Origin: Gramella sp. MT6
GTDB taxonomy: Bacteria; Bacteroidota; Bacteroidia; Flavobacteriales; Flavobacteriaceae
Length of the DNA stretch: 64,000 nt
Direction of reading: 5' to 3'
Assembly: GCF_019357415.1 (NCBI RefSeq)
Contig: NZ_CP048410.1
Coordinates: 496,001 to 560,000, forward strand
In this document: in pieces, positions 1 to 7,837 of the stretch
Position numbering within the stretch: position 1 is the first letter of the stretch
How the letters are laid out: each line of letters begins with the position of its first letter
Made by a program: the position numbers and the translations under genes
Notes under the pieces: model-generated
Seen by the model: the letters and a program-made list of their open reading frames with translations, nothing else
The model's database searches: none
Told to the model about the DNA's origin: nothing

Positions 1-125
1 TGAAGATTTTCAAGGACCTGTTCCTGTCCCGCAAAGTCATCAAACGTCAGGGGTCTTAAAGCTCTTTCTATATCAAATTCTTCCGGAGAAAAATTTTCTC
101 CACTGGCATCGAGATTTTCGTTCAT
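1..125 (-). CDS. ruvB: Holliday junction branch migration helicase RuvB, N-terminal part
   Basis: The gene runs off the left edge, so only about 41 N-terminal residues are visible. The translated start (MNENLDASGENFSPEEFD) leads into a RALRPLTFDDFAGQEQVLENL-like stretch, the conserved entry to the RuvB AAA+ domain (RP..L.dF.GQ..v.enL). RuvB is the hexameric ATPase motor that drives branch migration with RuvA during recombinational repair. A second ATG lies directly upstream (126-128); I chose the inner one because flavobacterial RuvB proteins usually begin MNE. The gene is transcribed away from the window and lies downstream of the terminator of the respiratory operon on the same strand. Confidence 0.85.
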   Translation of the reverse strand, partial: MNENLDASGENFSPEEFDIERALRPLTFDDFAGQEQVLENL

Positions 126-201
126 CATAAGATCTGTTATCCGGATTAATATAAGGAATATTACACAGGAATTCCGGCTAAATATGAACCCAAAGATAAT
201 T

Positions 202-235
202 AAAAAAGCCTCTTCCGGTGAGGAAAAGGCTTTTC
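202..235 (-). terminator. Intrinsic terminator of the act-cox operon
   Basis: An 8-bp stem (AAAAGCCT/AGGCTTTT) is extended by a further TTCC/GGAA pairing after one mismatch. On the minus strand it is followed by a run of six T. It lies 27 bases after the stop codon of oxidase subunit I and before ruvB, so it closes the long respiratory operon. Confidence 0.8.
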
Positions 236-261
236 AAAAATCTTATATGTTAGGGTCTTGC

Positions 262-2085
262 TTAATGGTTCAGCTCTTCCTCTCCTTCTTGCAGAGGTGT
301 GGTCTGAGAAACAAAATCCTGTCCTTTGATCACATACTCACCGTCTTCACCAGTCTTAGAGTAATCGTAAGCCCAACGATATACAGAAGGGATCTTACCA
401 GGCCAGTTTCCGTGGATGTGCTCCACAGGAGTAGTCCATTCTAATGTATTCGATCTCCAAGGGTTCTGAACTGCTTTCTTTCCGAAGAAGATAGAGTTGA
501 AGAAGTTGTAGATAAATACTATCTGTACAAGGGCAGTGATGATCGCAGCAACCGTAATAATCACGTTCACATCTGCATAGTCATCAAAGTATGGGAAATT
601 TGTATTTGTATAATAACGTCTTGGAAGACCAGCTATACCAATAAAGTGCATTGGGAAGAAAACCCCATAAGCACCTACAGCGGTCACCCAGAAGTGAACA
701 TAACCAAGGTTCTTGTTCATCATTCTTCCAAACATCTTAGGGAACCAGTGGTAAACCCCGGCGAATAGTCCGTAAAGTGCAGAGATACCCATTACCAGGT
801 GGAAGTGAGCAACCACGAAGTAAGTATCGTGCACGTTAATATCCAGGGTAGAATCCCCAAGGATAATACCTGTAAGACCACCTGTAATGAAAGTTGAAAC
901 CAGACCTATCGAGAATAACATACCCGGGTTCATCTGGAGGTTACCCTTCCATAATGTGGTTATATAGTTAAATGATTTTACTGCTGAAGGAATCGCAATC
1001 AGTAATGTTGTAAAGGTAAATACAGATCCAAGGAATGGATTCATCCCTGAAATAAACATATGGTGACCCCAAACAATTGTTGAAAGGAATGCGATCGCTA
1101 AGATCGAAGCAACCATCGCACGATAACCAAAAATTGGTTTACGTGAGTTAGTGGCAATAACTTCAGAGGTGATACCTAAAGCCGGAAGAAGTACAATATA
1201 TACCTCTGGGTGACCCAGGAACCAGAATAAATGTTCGAATAATACTGGAGAACCTCCCTGGTGACTTAAAACCTCTCCTTTGATAAAGATATCACTAAGG
1301 AAGAATGAAGTACCAAAACTACGGTCCATTATAAGTAACAATGCCGCTGAAAGTAGTACCGGGAACGATACCACACCAATAATAGCAGTTACAAAGAAAG
1401 CCCAGATAGTTAGAGGAAGCCTGGTCATAGACATTCCTTCGGTTCTTAGATTTATTACTGTTACAATGTAGTTAAGAGATCCAAGCAAAGAAGATGCGAT
1501 AAAGATAGCCATAGAAACCAACCAAAGAGTCATCCCTGTTCCCGAACCACTAATAGCTTCAGGAAGAGCACTCAATGGAGGATAGATCGTCCAACCGGCC
1601 ATTGCAGGACCAGATTCAACGAAAAGAGAAGCCAACATGATCACACTAGAAAGGAAAAACAACCAGTAAGAAACCATGTTAAGGAATCCAGAGGCCATAT
1701 CTCGTGCACCAATTTGCAAAGGAATCAATAAGTTTGAGAACGTACCACTCAAACCAGCGGTAAGTACGAAGAATACCATGATCGTACCATGAATGGTCAC
1801 CAATGCAAGGTAGATACTTGGAGACATTACTCCGTCTGGAGCCCATCTCTCACCCAATAATGCTTCAAAGATCCAGAAAGATTGTTCTGGCCAGGCAAGC
1901 TGGATACGGAAAAGGATCGACATACCGATACCTATTATCCCCATAATAAGCCCGGTAATAAGATATTGCTTGGCAATCATCTTATGATCCTGACTAAAGA
2001 TATATTTTGTTATAAAAGTCTCCTTATGATGATGTCCGTGATCATCATGGTGATCGTGTGCCGGTGCTGTTGCAATTGCTGACAT
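262..2085 (-). CDS. ctaD: Cytochrome c oxidase subunit I (A-type heme-copper oxidase)
   Basis: This is the catalytic subunit of an aa3/caa3-type terminal oxidase, reducing oxygen to water in the inner membrane while pumping protons. At 607 residues it is full length, with about 12 hydrophobic segments. Visible motifs are GHPEVYIVLLPALG near residue 290 (the CuB histidine and cross-linked tyrosine of A-type enzymes), HHMFISGMNP (CuB histidines) and HDTYFVVAHFHLVMG near residue 420 (heme ligands). The N-terminus is unusually His/Asp-rich (HDHHDDHGHHH), possibly cytoplasmic metal-binding. It is the last gene of the act-cox operon, 24 bases after subunit II. No subunit III or IV gene is present in the operon. 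Confidence 0.96.
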   Translation of the reverse strand: MSAIATAPAHDHHDDHGHHHKETFITKYIFSQDHKMIAKQYLITGLIMGIIGIGMSILFRIQLAWPEQSFWIFEALLGERWAPDGVMSPSIYLALVTIHGTIMVFFVLTAGLSGTFSNLLIPLQIGARDMASGFLNMVSYWLFFLSSVIMLASLFVESGPAMAGWTIYPPLSALPEAISGSGTGMTLWLVSMAIFIASSLLGSLNYIVTVINLRTEGMSMTRLPLTIWAFFVTAIIGVVSFPVLLSAALLLIMDRSFGTSFFLSDIFIKGEVLSHQGGSPVLFEHLFWFLGHPEVYIVLLPALGITSEVIATNSRKPIFGYRAMVASILAIAFLSTIVWGHHMFISGMNPFLGSVFTFTTLLIAIPSAVKSFNYITTLWKGNLQMNPGMLFSIGLVSTFITGGLTGIILGDSTLDINVHDTYFVVAHFHLVMGISALYGLFAGVYHWFPKMFGRMMNKNLGYVHFWVTAVGAYGVFFPMHFIGIAGLPRRYYTNTNFPYFDDYADVNVIITVAAIITALVQIVFIYNFFNSIFFGKKAVQNPWRSNTLEWTTPVEHIHGNWPGKIPSVYRWAYDYSKTGEDGEYVIKGQDFVSQTTPLQEGEEELNH

Positions 2086-2109
2086 ATCTCTTATTCTTTA
2101 GCTTATTTT

Positions 2110-3291
2110 TTATTCGTTATCTACTACTGCCACTGCATCATCTTCCTGTGGCGTATTTTCTGTCTCCTGCTCTTCATCTTCAGATGCTGGCTGTTCTTCT
2201 GCAGCTTCTTCAGACTCTGCAGGGGCATTACTGTCTTCCATAGTACTGCCAAAAGTAGGCTGCTCTTCTAGCCATGTATTGAAATCTTCTTCAGACTCCA
2301 CTATGATCTTCATCTGCATATTATAGTGAGCCTGCCCGCAAATCTTGTTACAAAGAAGGAAGTAATCAAATTCATAGCTATCAAGCGTAGGTTCTCCTTC
2401 TGCAATTAATGCCTCATTTCTTTCCCTTCTTTCTTCATTTACACTCTTCACTTTGTCTACCATATATTCACTCTCGCGCATTTCTTCAGTAGTAATGGTT
2501 GGAGTGAATCCAAACTGAGTGATCATTCCAGGAACAACGTTCATCTGTGCTCTAAAGAATGGGAAATATGCTGAGTGTAATACGTCCTGAGAACGGAATT
2601 TGAACAATACTGGCTTACCTACAGGTAAATGTAGTTCTGTCACGATCTTATCATCTTTACCATAAGAATCAGACTCGTCTACTCCTAACTGGTTTACCCC
2701 TTCGATAAAACGAACGTTAGCTTTTCCTAAGGTGTTGTCTTCACCAGAATATCTAGCTCTCCAGTCAAACTGGTATGCATACAGTTCGATAACCATAGGA
2801 TCTTCTTCCTCGTTGATATTCATAATATCACTCCAGGTAAATAGACCATAGATGATAAGCCCTGCAAGTGTGATCACAGGAATGATCGTCCAGATGAACT
2901 CAAGCTTATCGTTATCTGCATAAAATAATGCTTTCTGAGTTTTCTTTCCTTTGTATTTGAATGCAAAGTAGTGTAGTAAACCCTGGGTAATGATCTGTAC
3001 GAACATGATCAAACCAATAGAGATAAACATTAAAGTGTCATATTCACTACCATGTTCAGAAGCTGATTCTGGCAGATAGAATCTTCCATACTCCCAGAAA
3101 CAGTAAACGGTAATTACGTAAAGGAAAATTACGAAAGCTAACATCAGGATACCCTGCAAGTTGTTATCCTTATCGTTTGCAATCTGAGAAGTATCGGCAT
3201 CGGGTCTCTTAGATAACTGAAAGATCTTAGAGATCTGCCAACCTGTAACGGCCAGAAGTGCTAGTACTATGATTACTAAAAATACGGTCAT
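2110..3291 (-). CDS. ctaC: Cytochrome c oxidase subunit II (CuA subunit)
   Basis: This subunit accepts electrons from cytochrome c at its CuA centre and passes them to subunit I. Two to three hydrophobic segments at the N-terminus are followed by a periplasmic cupredoxin domain. CuA ligands are visible in DVLHSAYFPFF and in CNKICGQAHYNM near residue 315. At 393 residues it is longer than typical (about 250-350). The extra length includes a long acidic, low-complexity C-terminal tail (residues about 345-393, rich in Glu, Asp and Gln) and an insertion after the TITTEEMRESEY stretch. It sits directly downstream of actF, which suggests assembly of an ACIII-oxidase supercomplex as described for Flavobacterium johnsoniae. 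Confidence 0.95.
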   Translation of the reverse strand: MTVFLVIIVLALLAVTGWQISKIFQLSKRPDADTSQIANDKDNNLQGILMLAFVIFLYVITVYCFWEYGRFYLPESASEHGSEYDTLMFISIGLIMFVQIITQGLLHYFAFKYKGKKTQKALFYADNDKLEFIWTIIPVITLAGLIIYGLFTWSDIMNINEEEDPMVIELYAYQFDWRARYSGEDNTLGKANVRFIEGVNQLGVDESDSYGKDDKIVTELHLPVGKPVLFKFRSQDVLHSAYFPFFRAQMNVVPGMITQFGFTPTITTEEMRESEYMVDKVKSVNEERRERNEALIAEGEPTLDSYEFDYFLLCNKICGQAHYNMQMKIIVESEEDFNTWLEEQPTFGSTMEDSNAPAESEEAAEEQPASEDEEQETENTPQEDDAVAVVDNE

Positions 3292-3324
3292 TTTATAAGT
3301 TCTTCTTTAAACAATCAATCTTAA

Positions 3325-4728
3325 TTAATAATGGTAATGCTTACTCTCCTTGATAAAAGGATTCCCTTTCACCAACAGTGGTGCTTTGGTAAGCGCATTA
3401 AATACTATAAAGGTGAACAATCCACCAAATAACAATACTGCACTTATTTCAGGAATTCCAATGAACCATGACTCTCCTACCGTAGCTGGCATCACCATCA
3501 CATAAACATTCAGGTAATGACCACATAAGATAACAATTCCCGTCATGATCACGAACCAGTTCACTCTCTTATAATCACTATTCATTAGTAATAATACCGG
3601 GAAAAGGAAGTTGGTGATCAGCATTCCGAAGAATGGTAATTGATAATCTTCAATTCTCTGGATGAAGTATACTACCTCTTCAGGAATATTAGAATACCAG
3701 ATCAACATAAATTGAGAGAACCAAAGGTAGGTCCAGAAAATACTGATACCGAACATAAACTTAGCAAGGTCATGAATATGACTATCGTTCACGAATTCAA
3801 GATATCCTCTTGATTTAAGGTAAATACTGATAATGGCAATTGTAGTAATACCAGATACGAACAGACTTGCAAATACGAACCATCCAAATAAGGTACTAAA
3901 CCAGTGCGGATCTAAACTCATGATCCAGTCCCATGACATCATAGATTCAGTCACGATAAAGAACACTAGAAATCCTGCAGCAAGTTTGAAGTTCTTTTTG
4001 AAAATTCTGTTATCTGTTGCATCATCCATCTTAATAGAGTTCTTTCTAAGAAGTTGTCTGAACAATATCCAACCACCTAAATAAATCGCCGCTCTAATAA
4101 GGAAGAATGGCACATTAAGGTATGCTGTTTTATTCTGAATGATCTCATCGTGAGCTACTACTTCCGGATCCATCCACACAAAAAGGTGGTTTAAATGAAG
4201 ACCTGAAAGAACAAGCAGAACAAATACAATGATCCCACCAGGAACAAGGTAAGCGGTGATCGCTTCCATTACTCTGAAAAGTACTGGAGACCATCCAGCC
4301 TGTGCTGCATATTGAATAGCATAGAATGCCAAGACTCCAAGAGATATCATAAAGAAAAAGAACGCAGCTACATAAAGTGCAGCCCATGGCTTATTCTGCA
4401 ATTGATGCAAAATATGCTCGTAATGTTCATTATCATGAGAAGCTTCTTCACCATGCCCTGCTTCAGCGCCAGCTTCAGCATGAGCTCCTTCTCCATGAGA
4501 AGTTTCACTTTCGTATCCTTCTATATTTTCAACGGTTACATTCTCACCAGGAAGCTGTTCTACATTAATTTCTTCTCCATGCTCTTCCCCATGATGCTCA
4601 GATGCCATCATTTCTTTAACATCCTCAACAGTTTCTGGTGCAGCGATGAATCCATAAATGAGACCTATAGCCCCAACAATCATAAAAATGATTGCTGTTA
4701 ATTTTAATTTACTGGATAGCGTATACAT
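3325..4728 (-). CDS. actF: Alternative complex III quinol-binding membrane subunit ActF
   Basis: ActF is one of the two large membrane subunits of alternative complex III, the quinol:cytochrome c oxidoreductase that replaces bc1 in many Bacteroidota. The 467-residue protein has a hydrophobic N-terminal segment, then an acidic His/Glu-rich loop (residues about 40-105), then about nine further membrane helices ending near residue 455. The call rests on this architecture and on its operon position between actE and oxidase subunit II. The His/Glu-rich loop (HHGEEHGEE, HGEGAHAEAGAEAGHGEE) is low complexity and may bind metal; this is inference. Confidence 0.9.
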   Translation of the reverse strand: MYTLSSKLKLTAIIFMIVGAIGLIYGFIAAPETVEDVKEMMASEHHGEEHGEEINVEQLPGENVTVENIEGYESETSHGEGAHAEAGAEAGHGEEASHDNEHYEHILHQLQNKPWAALYVAAFFFFMISLGVLAFYAIQYAAQAGWSPVLFRVMEAITAYLVPGGIIVFVLLVLSGLHLNHLFVWMDPEVVAHDEIIQNKTAYLNVPFFLIRAAIYLGGWILFRQLLRKNSIKMDDATDNRIFKKNFKLAAGFLVFFIVTESMMSWDWIMSLDPHWFSTLFGWFVFASLFVSGITTIAIISIYLKSRGYLEFVNDSHIHDLAKFMFGISIFWTYLWFSQFMLIWYSNIPEEVVYFIQRIEDYQLPFFGMLITNFLFPVLLLMNSDYKRVNWFVIMTGIVILCGHYLNVYVMVMPATVGESWFIGIPEISAVLLFGGLFTFIVFNALTKAPLLVKGNPFIKESKHYHY

Positions 4729-4746
4729 ATCGATAGATCTAAATCT

Positions 4747-5454
4747 TTATTCTTGAGTTTCGGTTTGGTTGTTTTCGGTAGCCTGCTCAGACTCTACATC
4801 ACCTGCGTCGTCATATAAATTTGCATCGGCTCTGGATGGCAATAAACTTTCCTGCACTTCAGATTCCTCCTCAAATTCTCTCTCAGGCTTCCCTTCCAAT
4901 TCATCTTTCAGGCTCATCACATAGTGATCTATCTGCCAACGTTCTTTGATAGAAGTTTGAGAGGCATAAGATCCCATGTTGTTGATACCATAATACATTA
5001 CGTGGTAAACACTACCTTCAGTAATCGCCCGACCTGCATCATCATAAGACGGGATACCAAGTATCTTCTCTCTTTCCACAAGGATACCTTTACCATCTCC
5101 TTTATCTCCGTGGCAAACTGCACAATAAATAGTGTAAAGGGATTTTCCTTCTGCAAGGTTATCCTCTGTATAAGGAATAGGATTGGTAAGGTTGGCTTTG
5201 GCCGCTTCATATCCCTGAGGATTATTCTCGTAATCGTAAGGTAACCAACCACGAGGAACAGTACCTTCTACAGGTAATTTAGCTTCCTGACCATTCTCGA
5301 ATACCTCGTACTCACCATAGGCTTCGTAACCAACCGGCTCATACATATCTGGCATGTATTGATAGTTTGGATCCCCCTTGTCATTGCAGGAAACAACTGC
5401 AAATCCAAGCAGACAAAATCCTATAGTTTTATGGAACAAACTTCTCATTATCAC
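4747..5454 (-). CDS. actE: Alternative complex III monoheme cytochrome c subunit ActE (lipoprotein)
   Basis: A 235-residue lipoprotein with signal and lipobox LGFAVVSC near residue 23. A single CAVCHGDKGDGKG heme c site lies near residue 112, followed by the MYYGINNMGSYASQ methionine-ligand region typical of class I cytochromes. It shuttles electrons from the ActA/ActB side to the oxidase CuA site. The last 50 residues are acidic and low complexity, a feature shared with oxidase subunit II next door. An alternative start two codons downstream (MRSLF) is equally plausible. It lies 6 bases from the stop of actD, a tight operon. Confidence 0.93.
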   Translation of the reverse strand: MIMRSLFHKTIGFCLLGFAVVSCNDKGDPNYQYMPDMYEPVGYEAYGEYEVFENGQEAKLPVEGTVPRGWLPYDYENNPQGYEAAKANLTNPIPYTEDNLAEGKSLYTIYCAVCHGDKGDGKGILVEREKILGIPSYDDAGRAITEGSVYHVMYYGINNMGSYASQTSIKERWQIDHYVMSLKDELEGKPEREFEEESEVQESLLPSRADANLYDDAGDVESEQATENNQTETQE

Positions 5455-5460
5455 TATTTA

Positions 5461-5982
5461 TTATTCTATTAATTTAATTTCTGATGCTCCGGTCTTGTAC
5501 AAGAAATCCGTTAAGTCATCTATATTATGATTGGCAGCATCAACTTCCATAAGAAACAGGTCATCTGTTGTTCTTACATCTGGGTTTTCAGCTTTCTTGA
5601 ACGGCCATAATCTACTTCTCATATAAAAAGTAATTACCATAAGGTGGGCTGCAAAGAATACAGTTAATTCAAACATAATCGGTACGAATGCCGGCATGTT
5701 CTGGATAAAACTGAAACTTGGTTTACCACCAATATCTTGTGGCCAGTCTTCTATCATGATAAAGTTCATCATAGCTACGGCTACAGAAAGACCTACTAAT
5801 CCATATAAAAATGAAGTGATGGCCAATCTGGTTGGAGCAAGCCCCATTGCCTTATCTAGTCCGTGAACCGGGAACGGGCAATAGATCTCACCAATATGAT
5901 AGCGTGCCTCACGAATTTGCTTCACAGCCTGTAGAAGCAAATCGTCATCTCGGTAAATAGCGTGTAATACTTTAGATGCCAT
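5461..5982 (-). CDS. actD: Alternative complex III subunit ActD (DUF3341)
   Basis: A 173-residue protein with a soluble N-terminal part (MASKVLHAIYRDDDLLLQA), two central transmembrane hairpin helices (residues about 58-80 and 100-122) and a cytoplasmic C-terminal tail. The sequence YCPFPVHGLDKAMGL is the conserved DUF3341 motif. ActD packs against ActC in the membrane part of the complex and has no cofactor of its own. It lies 5 bases downstream of actC and 6 upstream of actE. Confidence 0.93.
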   Translation of the reverse strand: MASKVLHAIYRDDDLLLQAVKQIREARYHIGEIYCPFPVHGLDKAMGLAPTRLAITSFLYGLVGLSVAVAMMNFIMIEDWPQDIGGKPSFSFIQNMPAFVPIMFELTVFFAAHLMVITFYMRSRLWPFKKAENPDVRTTDDLFLMEVDAANHNIDDLTDFLYKTGASEIKLIE

Positions 5983-5987
5983 CCTGA

Positions 5988-7802
5988 TTATTTATTTTTT
6001 AGTTTGTTTGCCTGTTCAACCCATCCTTCTCTATTCTCTTCTATAGGGAAGTTTTCGATCACTTCATCAAGCAATTCAAAATCCTGTTCTTTTAATTTAC
6101 TTACCTGGTCGAACAAGTAGATACCTACCTGATGTAAATGCTGCTGAAGTAGCGGCCCTACATTTTTCAATTTGGTAAGATCTGACGCTTCCTGAGTCTT
6201 AGGGTCATAAGTTCCAATTCTAGACAGCATCTCATCGATACGATCTTTCATTACTTCAGAAACCACCATACCATCTGCATTCACAGTATCCTCATGAGGA
6301 TGATCTGCTTCTACTTTTTTAGTATGCTCGGTATCTTCGATCTTATGGTGTACTCCCTCTTCTTCATTACGAACAGGGTTTCTACCTATTGTTTCAGGAT
6401 TATAATGCAAAACATCATCTCCATGCTCAGCTCTTAATTTCTTATACTTTTCTCCGGAAGCCTTTAGAATTGTCTTCACCTCTGCCTGAGCGATCACAGG
6501 GAACGAACGTGCATAAAGAAGGAACAACACAAAGAAGAATCCGATAGTACCGATGAATATCCCGATATCTACAAATGTAGGTGAGAACATCGTCCATGAA
6601 GATGGAAGATAATCACGGTGAAGTGAAGTAACAATAATTACGAAACGCTCGAACCACATTCCGATGTTTACAACGATCGAAATAAAGAAAGAGAACATGA
6701 TACTTGTACGCAGCTTCTTGAACCACATGAACTGTGGAGAGAACACGTTACAGGTCATCATACTCCAGTATGCCCACCAGTAAGGTCCGGTAGCCCTGTT
6801 AAGGAATGCATACTGTTCGTATTCTACACCAGAATACCATGCGATAACCAACTCGGTAATATAAGCAGTACCAACGATAGACCCCGTGATCATGATCACG
6901 ATGTTCATCAATTCGATATGCTGAATAGTAATATAGTCTTCAAGATTAGAAACCTTTCTCATGATGATAAGCAAGGTGTTTACCATGGCAAATCCTGAGA
7001 AGATCGCACCCGCAACGAAGTAAGGAGGGAAAATGGTGGTGTGCCATCCCGGGATCACCGATGTTGCGAAGTCAAAAGATACGATGGTGTGTACAGAAAG
7101 TACAAGTGGTGTTGCCAATCCGGCAAGTACCAATGATACTTCTTCAAAACGCTGCCAGTCTTTAGCACGTCCACTCCATCCAAATGATAATATTCCGTAA
7201 ACTCTTTTTGTGAAAGGTGTAATTGCCCTGTCACGAATCATCGCGAAATCTGGTAATAATCCAGTCCACCAGAAAACAAGTGAAACCGAAAGATAAGTAG
7301 AGATCGCAAATACATCCCATAGAAGCGGTGAGTTAAAGTTCACCCAAAGAGATCCAAACTGGTTAGGAATTGGAAGTACCCAATATGCCAACCATGGACG
7401 CCCCATGTGAATTAAAGGGAAAAGTCCCGCCTGCATAACCGAGAAGATCGTCATAGCCTCTGCAGACCTGTTGATCGCCATTCTCCATTTTTGACGGAAT
7501 AAAAGTAATACGGCAGAAATTAGTGTACCGGCGTGACCAATACCTACCCACCATACGAAGTTGGTAATATCCCAGGCCCAACCTACTGTTTTGTTTAATC
7601 CCCAGGTACCTATACCTGTAGAAATTGTGTAAACTATACATCCAACACCCCAAAGAAAGGCCACAAGGGAGATAGCAAAAACTATCCACCAGGTTTTATT
7701 CGCCCTTCCTTCCACCGGAGCAGCAACATCCACAGTCACATCGTGATAGCTTTTGTTCCCGGTAACTAGAGGCTTTCGTATAGGTGCTTCGTAATGAGAC
7801 AT
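5988..7802 (-). CDS. actC: Alternative complex III quinol-oxidising subunit ActC (NrfD family) with C-terminal helix-hairpin-helix-like tail
   Basis: The first 450 residues form a polytopic NrfD/PsrC-type membrane protein with about ten helices, including VGIGHAGTLISAVLLLFRQKW. It delivers quinol electrons to the ActB iron-sulfur clusters. The protein is 604 residues, much longer than the usual ActC core of about 450-480. After a charged His/Glu-rich linker (residues about 450-530) the C-terminus carries LTKLKNVGPLLQQHLHQVGI and LFDQVSKLKEQDFELLDEVI, which read as a helix-hairpin-helix/SAM-like small domain (residues about 540-604). What that tail does is unknown to me. The gene lies between actB (35 bases) and actD (5 bases). 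Confidence 0.94.
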   Translation of the reverse strand: MSHYEAPIRKPLVTGNKSYHDVTVDVAAPVEGRANKTWWIVFAISLVAFLWGVGCIVYTISTGIGTWGLNKTVGWAWDITNFVWWVGIGHAGTLISAVLLLFRQKWRMAINRSAEAMTIFSVMQAGLFPLIHMGRPWLAYWVLPIPNQFGSLWVNFNSPLLWDVFAISTYLSVSLVFWWTGLLPDFAMIRDRAITPFTKRVYGILSFGWSGRAKDWQRFEEVSLVLAGLATPLVLSVHTIVSFDFATSVIPGWHTTIFPPYFVAGAIFSGFAMVNTLLIIMRKVSNLEDYITIQHIELMNIVIMITGSIVGTAYITELVIAWYSGVEYEQYAFLNRATGPYWWAYWSMMTCNVFSPQFMWFKKLRTSIMFSFFISIVVNIGMWFERFVIIVTSLHRDYLPSSWTMFSPTFVDIGIFIGTIGFFFVLFLLYARSFPVIAQAEVKTILKASGEKYKKLRAEHGDDVLHYNPETIGRNPVRNEEEGVHHKIEDTEHTKKVEADHPHEDTVNADGMVVSEVMKDRIDEMLSRIGTYDPKTQEASDLTKLKNVGPLLQQHLHQVGIYLFDQVSKLKEQDFELLDEVIENFPIEENREGWVEQANKLKNK

Positions 7803-7837
7803 ATCCTTATCTGATTGATTCTTAGTTATTCGTTATT

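Noticed and set aside
4312..4701. 129-codon plus-strand frame opposite actF
   Set aside because: It mirrors the His/Glu-rich loop of ActF and shows Met/Phe/Ser runs with no family motif.
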